64,000 nucleotides of DNA from Chelonoidis abingdonii (taxonomy: Eukaryota > Chordata > Testudines > Testudinidae), in NCBI RefSeq assembly GCF_003597395.2, contig NC_133774.1:40387385-40451384 (forward strand). The letters run 5' to 3'. The position numbers and the translations under genes were made by a program. Every line of letters starts with the position of its first letter. The first letter of the stretch is position 1. Under the pieces are notes generated by a model. That model had not been told where the DNA came from, ran no database searches, and was given only the letters and a program-made list of their open reading frames with translations. Shown here in pieces: positions 1-10,014 of this stretch.

Positions 1-3000
1 TAGCTATGGGGAACTCGTATACAAATAAATACCATAGTGCCTTTGAAGAGTGTAGGACTCACTGTATTTATGCATACCAGCATCAGTTGCACAATCAGAT
101 AAAATATTAATTTGTAATAATATCAAATAAATTGAATGGATATCCAGATATAACATGTGGAAGCTATTTGGGGTCCTCAGATAGAAGGAGCTGTAGAAGT
201 GTAAGATAGACTAATTATGTAATTAAGGTAATATGTTGAACATGTGCAGTTTCTGGTCTTCAAATGTTGTAAAGCTTAGTCTTTGGAGAAACTTGATGTC
301 TTAGGTTTCCACACTTGACAGGGAAAGGTGCCCATTTGCTGTTGAAGAGTGGGCAAATGGATTTTTAAGTCCTATTTATAGGATTGCAAATATTATGCTG
401 TTATAAATTATATTTTCTTAACTTGTAGGAGTCCATGTTGGGGAACTAAAGGGATATTTCCTGTTATATAGTGTGAAAAGTAATAGTCAAAGCAGGATAA
501 AAGGATTTGGGTTACTAAAATAGTAAGTCACTCTGTTTCTGAGGCTTGTTACCTAGTTAACTGTGAAAAGTTTTAGTGCAAGAAGTGTTCTTGATTGTGT
601 GGAGTATAGTGGAATTTCATTTAATAATGAAGAGGGAAATAAGAAACCATATTGGCTTTTAAGATGACTATATAAAAAAAAGGGCCAGTAATTATGTAGA
701 GTAGCATATTTTCACTCTCTTTTTGATACTGTAATACAACAATTCCTCCTAGCAGAGAAGAAAAACAAAAAAAATTAGTTTTATAATTTTGAGTGTTACA
801 TTTTCTGATATTTAGGGTAATTAAGTTGAAATATATATCTTAGTTCAGTAACAAAGCAAAAGCATATGCATAGAATTGTAACAGTCTGGATGATTCCATG
901 TATGTTGTCCTATAAGCTTTGCACATTTAGGCCAAGATTTTTCAAAAAAGGGTATGATTATCTTTATCTTTATTTGGATGCCTAGCTCTAGTCACCCATT
1001 TTTTGGAAAGTCTTGGCCTTCATTGAAGAGTCACAGGTTACACTGTAACACAGCCTTCTGCAGGAAGTAGTATGGCCTTTTTATCCCCTTGTGAATGGGA
1101 CTGGCAAGCTGACCTGTTCACAGGAATGTGTTTACGTTAGTGAGTAGTGTTGGGGATCTAAACACTGCTGGTCGCAGTATCCAGTAATAGTCCATTTTTC
1201 ACATTTTATTTACTGCAGAAGATATTTTCCATATAATCACTCATTTGTCCAATGACCTTGAGCCACTTTTGAGTAAATGTTTAAATGGCCAACTGCTGTC
1301 TTTGTGTTTTAAATATAGCAAACTCTTGGAGGAACTCTTCTGTCACAGAATTGCTTAGATGTGATCTGATTTGAAACTGTAAGTTTGTAAACATTCGTAG
1401 TTAAGTGAAATCTGATGGTGCAGAGTGAATTTCTAAGATTTGTAAACGTAGATTTTTATACAAAAGATTTTTAGGGTGACTAGTATTATTTGCTTTCCTC
1501 ATGGCAGTAAAATTTAGCCAATTTTAAAATTAATGGCTGAGTCAAACTATTACACGTAGATGATTGTGTTGGGTGTGTTTAAGCAAATTAAGCCCCTCAT
1601 GCCCTATAAAAGTGTTTTGGTGTGACGTAGTCAGATATAATAATGAGATGAGACTTGAGGGGGCGTGGAATAGTTCTCGGTGGTAAGTACATGTTGCAAA
1701 ATGGAAGGTTGCAAATATATGCTTTACACAGATTCCTGACACAGGCTTGCTGCTGTCGCCACCTCTCACCCCAACAGCCTTAAATTGTTTTCCGTTCTTG
1801 CTCATACTTTGTTCTATTTCCAAACTACCTATTTAAGAATGAATAGTTTTAAAGTGGTATAGGCTCATTGGGAGTACCAAAATTTGACTTAACGTTTTGT
1901 TGTCTTTGCATTTCTTGGTGTTAATTGCAATACAAATGCTTGAATCTTTCCTGTAAAGGAAAAAGTCAAAATTTTCATGGTTTTGTAATGGAAGACTGTA
2001 AACTACGTTCTGAAATCTAAAAATGGACTTCCTTTTCAAAGGGGTTATATGAAACAGTGCAGGTGGAGTGGGTTAGGGGGACTTACGTCCCTCATGATAT
2101 CATGACTTTTAAAGTAAGAAGCATCTGGTCTCAAAATATTTTGACTGTGAATGAAAAATTGAAATTCAGTCTATATTTGCATATAGAAAATTTCTTGCAT
2201 TAATTCTAATTTTTAGTGAAAAATTAGAAATCATTTTATAGAGCCTATATGTAACTGCCTATTATCACTACTATCCTTCTCTACCCCTCAACCTATTTGT
2301 TAAACCCATTTGTTTTAAATCTTCGTAAGTTGGATAACTTCCATCAGGGCAAGGACCACATCTTCCTCTCAGTGGGACCCCAATCCTGATTGGGATGTAT
2401 GGGTGGTGCCAGAATACAAATACGGCCAAATATTTCTGTTACACTGATGCAACAACCTTGTTGAAAGTGATGTTTTTAATGTGACGATGAAAAATTCAGC
2501 TGTCTGAAGAGATTCAGTTCAGGATGCGGTAAGATAAGGTATAGACTTGAAAAAACTAAACAGGATTAGGGCTGCCTTTACCTTAAAAGTTGTCTTTGTA
2601 TGTTAATTTTTCACATCCTTTAGTATAATTTCTTGCGAGCAAAGCCATTGGATTTTTTTCTTGGTGTTCTACATGTTTAGTTTTGTGAGGCATCTTCCTG
2701 TTTGTACCCTAAGTTGCTGCTTTGTATTGCTAGAAATTGCTGGACAACATAGCATGAGCTAGTGACATGAAAGAATGTTTAAAACTTTAAAAATAAAGTG
2801 AAATTAGGCAAAGAAAGGGTTAAAGGTGGAATTGGCTAAGGCATTATGCAAGCTGTTAAATAAAAAGGAAGTGCATTACAAAATGCTGAGCTCAGTAGTC
2901 TGGCTTTCAGCCAAGCCTTTGCCTTCTTCACTACAGCTGAGGGCTTTCTAAGCTTCCCACCAGTGGGTTTGTCTGAACTGTTTAGGAATGCTGCCTCAGT

Positions 3001-3966
3001 CGCCAGCTGACGTCAGTGCAAGCAGTTCAGCTGAGGGCCAGGCCAGACTGACAGTAGGGATGGGAGGGGCGTTGTGTGGGTGGCTGTGCGTGTGTTCTCG
3101 GCATGGCTGGGGGAGGGGTGAGACTGTCTGGGTTTCCTTTGCTGTTACTGAAATTAAGTGGCTGCTTTTCAATCTGGTTTTGTTTTTGTTTTTTAATTAG
3201 GATTTTTTTTAAGCTGTATATCCCTTCCCCAACCTCCTCATAATACTATGATAGACTGAATCTCTGTTTTCATACAGCCAGGTTTTTTTTAATAACTTGA
3301 AAAAAGAAAGAGAAAAATGCATTGAGCTCTGGTTGGTTTCAAGTGGTCTTTTGTGAGTGATGGTACTGGTGATGGGTGTTTTGAGGTGCCCTATCTTGTG
3401 TAAAGAGATGACTTGTGAGACATGAGTTGTAGTCAGAAGAATTGGAACAGGTTTTGTTAGTTAAATCAGCATGCTCTGATTATCACTGCTTTCATCTCAT
3501 TTAATTAGGAGAAAAATCTTCTGTAGAAACTAATTTATTTGTAAGACTAATTTTTTAAAGTCTGCCTCATCAGGATTAATTTTACTGTTTAAAAAATTTT
3601 TATGCTTTACTTGCCAATTCAGACCTGAATAGTTTATGGATTTTGTTCTTTTTAGCTCTGTCACCCAGTTCTGAAATATTAGTGTGGGGGTTTGGTTTTG
3701 TTTTGTTTTTGTTTTTTCCCCTTCAAGAGGTATGTGCAATATTAGATCATGAGTAAGAACAAGTAATCAAATTTTCATACTTATGGAAAAGCTGTAGCTT
3801 GTAGAAGAGAGTAAAAGAAGGCACATTTCAGCTTCATTGTGTAAACCATCTCAGTGAATTCAATTCAATATTACTTTAAAGTTTCACCTGGTTTTGAAGA
3901 ATCATATTGACTGTAGAGGGTTCTACGATATTCTGGTATTGGCTTAGCTAGTTTTAAATAAAAAGA
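1..3966 (+). other. Intron of the ZSWIM6-like gene, no recognised repeat
   Basis: AT-rich intronic sequence upstream of the first visible coding exon. Short reading frames here have no recognisable protein character. The only distinctive part is a more GC-rich patch near 2990-3120 containing a palindromic TGACGTCA (listed separately). I see no exon, tRNA or complete mobile element. Confidence 0.6.
3008..3015. promoter_or_regulatory. Palindromic CRE-like site (TGACGTCA) in a GC-richer intronic patch
   Basis: The eight-base palindrome TGACGTCA is the classical full CRE bound by CREB/ATF factors. It sits in a locally GC-rich stretch (about 2985-3125) that includes GGGAGGGGCG-type G runs and contrasts with its AT-rich surroundings. 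This could be an intronic enhancer or a minor promoter, but a single motif occurs by chance about once per 65 kb, so support is weak. Confidence 0.3.
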
Positions 3967-4190
3967 ACAAGGAGTACTTGTGGCACCTTAGAGACTAACA
4001 AATTTATTTGGGCATAAGCTTTCGTGGGCTAAAACCCACTTCATCAGATGCATTGAGTGGAAAATACAGTAGGAAAATATATACACACACAAGTTTATGC
4101 CCAAATAAATTTGTTAGTCTCTAAGGTGCCACAAGTACTCCTCTTTCTTTTTGCTGTTACAGACTAACACGGCTACCACTCTGAAATGAA
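3967..4190 (-). mobile_element. Retroelement repeat with 48-bp inverted arms and hammerhead core
   Basis: A repeat whose arms at 3970-4017 and 4095-4142 are perfect reverse complements (48 of 48 bases), separated by 77 bases. On the - strand it starts near 4188 with the head GTAGCCGTGTTAGTCTG, runs through one arm, then a TA-rich spacer, then a hammerhead-like core (4020-4047), then the second arm. The same head and arm families occur in the complete copy at 15049-15180. Hammerhead motifs within partly inverted terminal repeats are known from Penelope-like retroelements and related short derivatives. The class is therefore probably Penelope-related or a SINE-like derivative, but I cannot prove the family name. 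Confidence 0.7.
4011..4047 (-). ncRNA. Hammerhead ribozyme-like core (copy 1)
   Basis: Read on the - strand, 4047-4041 gives CTGATGA, 4039-4024 forms a 5-bp stem II (GTGGG/CCCAC) with a six-base loop, 4023-4020 gives GAAA, and 4019-4012 gives the minimal stem III GC-TTAT-GC. This is the order of a hammerhead core. One extra A separates CTGATGA from stem II. The base expected to be U before the cleavage site is C (GCCC rather than GCUC), so this copy is probably weak or inactive. Stem I is not contiguous with the core; only the long arms could provide it. Confidence 0.6.
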
Positions 4191-4399
4191 TTTTAAATAG
4201 TTTCCTTGAGCCTTCTTTTTTTACTCTGATCCCTGGACTACCTTGCATTCTCTATCTAGTCTATATCCCCTGTTTTAGGCTGACCTCTGCAAAACTGGAC
4301 GGGCAGTGTTGCTCAGTGCAGGACTCTGCTCAGTGTACAGATGAGTTTAAACAAAAATTATGCTTATAAGGAATCGAACAGTTAAGAATATTAAATTAG

Positions 4400-4790
4400 T
4401 CTAATGCTATTAGATAAATTAATGGTACATCCTCACTTGGAATACTTATTCTGTTCTGATCACCCAAACTTTAAAAAACAAAATAGAATTAGAGGGGTCC
4501 AGAAACTGTTGATAATTATAGGCATGGAAAGCTCTATATGAAGACTGAAAAGACTGTTTACTTTAGAGGGGAGATACGGCCAGACAGGGGACATAATGAA
4601 TGCTACATGGAAAGTAGATGGCACCAGTAAATTGACTCTGTCTCAGAATAGAAAAACAAGAGGACAGATAGTGAAACTGAAAGACAGGAAATTTTAAAAC
4701 TAATAAAAGGAAATACTTTTTCACACAAAGCACAACTAACCTGTGAAGCTCACCACCACAAGATATAATTGAGGCCAACAGTTTAGCTTG
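4400..4790 (+). mobile_element. CR1 LINE 3' fragment, decayed
   Basis: The + strand reads like the C-terminal end of CR1 reverse transcriptase and its 3' region: a 'TCCTCACTTGGAATAC' stretch, then 'GTCCAGAAACTG', 'GGGGACATAATGA' and 'TTTTTCACACAAAGCACA'. These correspond to the LEYC...VQRR...RRLRGD...FFTQRV segment of CR1 proteins. Several indels break the frame and no open frame remains. It is a 5'-truncated, old insertion. Confidence 0.65.
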
Positions 4791-4869
4791 AGCGAAAAAC
4801 CAAAACATAAAACAGACAAAAACATATTTATATGTAAAATACCTTCTCCCAGAGTTACAATGTAGCATG

Positions 4870-7529
4870 AGGTAGCATAGCCACTGGATAGGGCATTGAA
4901 CTGGGAGTCAAGAGATGTCAGGCTTTTCTGTTTCACTGATGTGCTGTCATGATCTTGGTCAAGTCATTACGCTTCTGTGTGTCTCTTCCCCTTCCACCTT
5001 TTGTCTGGTCTGTTTTAGACGGTGCAGTGTTTGAGACAGGAGCACTCTCCACAGTGGTACAAATTATTGTTATGGCTCCAGGTCCATGTTCATTGGCTCT
5101 CAGAGAGACAGCCCAACCTGCTGTGTGCTAGAGGTCACACCCACCATATGGTAGTTTGGCACTGAAGAATATGTGTTGCCTGTATGGGTGAGACATCTGT
5201 TTTACACCTCTCCCTGTATTGTACTCATTATAATCTATTTCCTTTGGGGCTATAAAATGACTCAAAGTATAACTGACACTGTAATATTGTGAAGTGGGAT
5301 GTATAAAACCACCTTTGACACATTTACACTGTCTACAATACTGGTATATTATGTACAGGGCTGGACAGTGTCCAGGTACGAGCAATTATAGAAGCAACCT
5401 GCAGAAAGAGGGGCATGTGAAGTTTTAAGCATCTGTCCACTGTGAAATTCACCATGTTGAAAGAGAGATTGTTTAACATGAGTGGAAATGGACTGGAACT
5501 GTCCGCATTTAAAAACAAAATTATTAATCTGGTTATAACATGGTCTTCAGTCCTGCTTCCCAAATGGAGGAATAGCTCCTAATGGGTTTTAGGCCTTCAT
5601 CAATAATTATTGGAGACTGATTTCTGCCTCCTCCCCCACGACCTCACACACATTTGTTTCACTTCCTCTTCAAAGAGGGAAGTCTAAGTATTCATGGTAC
5701 AATGCATCTTGTACCTACATCATGAAGTCCTTTGTCATAGTGAGTCATTTTGAATGACCTCACAGGCTGTTTGTTGGGAAACAGGTGTCTTCCCCTGTAA
5801 GCAGGTTTTATTACAGCAAGATGTTTCCTCTATCTAGGAATCTTGTGCAGCATAGCATAGCATTTCTGTTCAGCTCATTAAAGAGGAAGGAGGGGTTTAG
5901 ACCTTTCTATGTGACCAAAGGAACTCAGGGTGTGTTTGACTGTGCGTAAGTAAACAGTCGGGGAGCACAACTATGTTTTTAGAAACTTATCTTAAGGAAG
6001 AGACAGTGTCTAACCTGGTAACTCTTGCATTTGTCAGTTATTGTCTTTTTTGTCTCTGGAGAAAAGGGTGTGATGGGAGGATCCACAGAATCCCTCAAAC
6101 AAAGAGTAAGTGCGTACACACGGTAAATTCTTTGACAGGGATTGCCGGTGTCTCAGTATTGGAGTTTTTTGTATTGATTAATATATTTAAAGAGACTGAT
6201 GCTAAAATCATGTTTAATTTAGTTTTGTTAACACTGTAGACATTGGAAACTCAAATCTCTCCTAGTATCTGGGTTTTTCTGTTTGACTTTCTTTGCTAGA
6301 AAATATGAAAGTGTGGCTAGAAAATGTTTGCTGCTTATTTCCTGGTTCACATACCATGCTCTCCTTCCCCTGTCCTTAAAGAGCACTGATAGTTTAACTA
6401 GTCTCTTGCACTATGTATTATGTGACTGTATGTTAATGCTTAGTAAAGGCATTAATTCTACATATTAAGCCTTAATTACACTGGAAAGAGTTGATCCCTT
6501 CCATTTTTCATCAGCAAACACTTTGGCTCTCCCAAGTCCAGGTGATTTTTAATGGTAAAAGGGTTGCACAAAACTGGCACTCAGGCCGTAATTCTATTGT
6601 TTCACTTTAGGCCTCAATTAATTCTTCACCCTAACAAACTTCTGCCATCAGCTTTCATCACCGGGAAACTGCCAGCACTTCCTTAAAATCTTAACTTTCT
6701 CCTTGGAGGTAAAATTGAAGACTGTGAGCTCTTTTCTTAGCTGCTTCCTATAAATTAGCTATTGACAGGTTCAGGTCAGTGGATATTCTGACCTTTGCGG
6801 GCTGTGCATCTAAATTGTCACAGCAAGAGAGTTGGTAGCAGCGCTGTCTCATGTAGCTAGCAGAGATCCAGTCGTCTTAGTGTATGCACAATGTGTCTTA
6901 GATGGCATGTGACCATTATTCAGCACAGAATTCAGTCCACTGGTTGAATCATTAGCTTCCCTGGCTTGGGCAGGGTATTGATGGGGAGTGCAGTGTGAAT
7001 GCTGATCCATGCCATGAACAGCTATTTGGTTAAATAAAGTAGCTGCACTCAAAATAACTCCTTGCCTGAATGTTGTTTGTGTGGTTTAAGGAACATTCTC
7101 CTTTTAACATAACTAAGCTATCCTCCAGTGATGCTCAATAGAATTTACTTTTGAGGAAGATAAATTTTGGGACTTGACAAGTTAATTGTGCCTTGACAAG
7201 TGAAGCAAAATGTAAGCTATTTTATTAGTGATGAGGTGGGTTTCAGTGAGCTCTTCTTGATTACCAAGAAGGCAAAGCATTGATTTCCCTCTCCTGGAAG
7301 TGGGAGAATGGGAGTGTCTCCTCTGGTTCAGGTTTGAGGAGCGATGTTCAGTGGAGGAGTAAATGTTAGTATGCTGCCAAATCAGAATTGGGTGGGCAGC
7401 CTAAAGAATTATTATGGAAAACACAAACTTGCCTGTGGGTAACTAGTTGACCGTTGCTGCTTTTAAAGGGAAAGTTGTTTTAAGTTAACTTTTATCATGT
7501 CTAATACCAGTACAGTAAGTATATCTGTC
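4870..7529 (+). other. Intron sequence, nothing recognised
   Basis: Unique-looking AT-rich intronic DNA. Short reading frames in it show no protein-family features, and no terminal-repeat element stands out by eye. Confidence 0.5.
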
Positions 7530-7532
7530 TGA

Positions 7533-7942
7533 GGGCTTCCCTACACTGGCAAGTTTCTGCACAGTAAAGCAGCTTTTTGTGCGCAAACTGCAGACGTGTA
7601 CACACTGCCAAGCCACTTTGTACACAGAAACTGCTCAGTTGCAGCGCTGCAAAAAACCCACCTTGATGGGAGTCATAAGGCTATTTGCACAGAGGCTCCG
7701 GCGCTCTATTGCCAGTGGAGACACTTGATTGCTTTCTGTGCTGTAATTGGCCTCTGGAGCTGTCCCATAATGCCTCAAGTGACCACTTTGCTCGTTGTTT
7801 TGAACTCAGCTGCCCTGGAGATATGCACCCCTCCCTTTTCAAAGCACCATTTCTGACAGCCATTGCGTGCTGTGCTGATCTGTTCCAGGACACAAACCAA
7901 ACCTTTAATGTGGAATGCTCGTGCTGTTGAACGCAAAGGGGA

Positions 7943-7990
<48 letters not shown>

Positions 7991-8506
7991 TTGTTTGTGT
8001 GTGTGTGCTGTGCAGGGAACCCAGAGATGGAGGCAGTGGCTGATGTTAGGGTTTTCCCTCTGCCTCAGGATGGTTGCTTCCTGCCGCTATCTGAACTTAC
8101 AAGACAGCGTGCTGACACTCTCTCTGGCTCCCCCCATACATACGCATACACACTCTCTCTTTCTCTCATACACACACACTTCCCCTACCACACACTTCAG
8201 TTGAAAGGCAGTTGGCAATGTAGTAGGATGCCCATGGAACAATGGGATTGGGAAACCTGTATCATGCAAGGCTATGGCTGCCCCATGAGGCAATGCAAAC
8301 CCTTCCCAAAGCACTCTGTGGCCAGTTGCACAGTGGGATAGCTTCCACAATGCACTGCTGTCTTTGCCGTTGCAAGAGCTGCTAACGTGGATGCGCTCCA
8401 GTGTCATAAGGAGCACAGTGTGGACACACAACAGCGGTTTAATTCCAGCATTTTAATAAAAGTGGTATAACTCGTTGCACAGAAACTTGCCAGTGTAGAC
8501 ATACCC
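7533..8506. mobile_element. Non-autonomous Harbinger-type TIR element, 974 bp
   Basis: The left end (GGGCTTCCCTACACTGGCAA, continuing GTTTCTGC) is mirrored by the right end (reverse complement GGGTATGTCTACACTGGCAA, continuing GTTTCTGTGC). Apparent 3-bp target duplications TGA lie at 7530-7532 and 8507-8509. There is no transposase. The interior carries a TG microsatellite (7945-8010) and a CA-rich tract (8130-8195). A 3-bp duplication with CTACACT-type termini fits PIF/Harbinger. The TGAG at the right could instead belong to the terminus, so the exact ends are uncertain by a few bases. Confidence 0.7.
7945..8010. repeat. (TG)n microsatellite
   Basis: A run of about 22 uninterrupted TG units followed by interrupted TG units. 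It accounts for the poly-Cys/Val reading frames on this strand. Confidence 0.95.
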
Positions 8507-8509
8507 TGA

Positions 8510-9597
8510 GTTTCCCAGCAGATCTGCAGTTCAGTGAGTGAGTCAAGCCTTTGTTAATATTTTAAAAATCCTTTTAGCTTTTTGAAGGCAGTGAACAATT
8601 CTATCTATTTTGATCTCTGGACTATTTCTGGTTTTGGTATTAATTTAAAACTCCAACCAACTACATTCTGATTTTTACTTTACTCTTCAGATTTTTAACT
8701 GTTTCTTAAACAATAGAATCTGAATGGCACAATGGATTAAATCATTAGCCATCCAGCTCAGTTAAGCAGATCTCTCATCTGATTCATAAAAACTATCATG
8801 CCATTTTGGCATACTTCACAATTGTCTGCTTGTACTGATAGGAGGTCCAGTACTAGGACTGCACTACGTGAGGACACAGTTATGTTGTCAGAACTTGGTA
8901 AGGAGGTTTGTTTAATCCCTTCTGCTAAGAATTCCTCTTGGCATTTCCTTTCATCAACTTTTTCTTAATTGCTCATCACCATTTCCTGCAAAATAGGATG
9001 TATTGTTACTTTGTAACTTCACCCTTGAAATAGAATACAGAACTCACTATTAGTTGATTAATTTGCATATCTTAAGATATTTAACCCACCATAATGATGT
9101 GTTGGTACACTGAGATGCAGTGTCATGCGGCCATAATGAATTTGCAGACCCCTCCAAAGCTTTGGGACTCATAACATCTACAAGGGTAGGAAATTATTCT
9201 ATTGGGAACTTAAGACTGTTTTTGAAATATGCACAGTTCCCTGTATTTGACAGTTTTGTTTTTATAGCACTAAATGTAATCTTAAAAGAATAAATAAATC
9301 GACTTTAATTTACTATGAGGTGTGACCTGCTCATGGCAGCAAAGAATATTTACCAAGTTTACATTGTCAATATCACAACAGTTTCTACGAAGATGGACTC
9401 ACATGAAGTGCATGCAGTGAAGTCCTACAATTTCTCTTCCTCCTACTCACCTTTCTTTTTCCTCTCTAGAATAATCCTGTAGAATAATAGTAATGGCCTA
9501 ATAATAATTTCCCCATAATCTCTACTAGTGAAACTTTTTTTGTTTTGTAACTTCAGTACATGGAGAAGCATAGGCATGGGAAGTAGGAATGTGAGGA
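8510..9597 (+). other. Intron sequence, nothing recognised
   Basis: AT-rich intronic DNA. I see no terminal repeats, LINE fragments or coding signal. Confidence 0.5.
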
Positions 9598-10010
9598 GAG
9601 GGGGGCGGGTGCTGTAGCACCCCTGGGTTTTGTGCCCAGGGTCCTGGCCACCGGCCCCATGCGCACCACTCAGCCGCCAGCCCCACGCGCAGGGGCTCCG
9701 CTACAACCCAGGATCCTGCTCAGTTGCTGGCCCGGGGGTTCTGCTTCTGGCCCCAGGATCCTGCTGGCCCTGTGCCCGGAGGCTCCACTGGTGGCCCTGC
9801 AGGTGGGGTCCCAGCCACTGATCCCACGCCTGGGGCTTCGCATCTGTCCCTGGCTGTGGCCCCAGCCTCTGCTGCCTCACCCCTGTCTGTGTCTCCCCAT
9901 CCCAGAGCCACGGCCCTGCTCCCCGCCCCAGCTCTAGGTGGCAGTGAGTGGCTTGGACAGGGGTAATGGGAGCAGCTCAGCACACCCACTCCAAAAGCTG
10001 TTCCAGTGCC
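9598..10010. repeat. GC-rich block with imperfect internal repeats
   Basis: An abrupt GC-rich island in AT-rich surroundings. It contains several imperfect copies of a CCCAGGATCCTGCT-like unit and begins with GGTGCTGTAGCACCCC. It resembles the GC-rich bodies of other turtle non-autonomous DNA elements in this window, but I could not define terminal repeats or a target duplication. Overlapping reading frames on both strands are a product of the composition. Confidence 0.4.
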
Positions 10011-10014
10011 ACTG

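Noticed and set aside
3961..4190. A hAT or piggyBac transposon with long terminal inverted repeats
   Set aside because: The arms are internal, the head sequence lies outside one arm only, and the related copy at 15049 lacks the second arm, so a retroelement with inverted structure fits better.
7863..8341. Frames with long Cys-Val runs
   Set aside because: Translation of a TG microsatellite.
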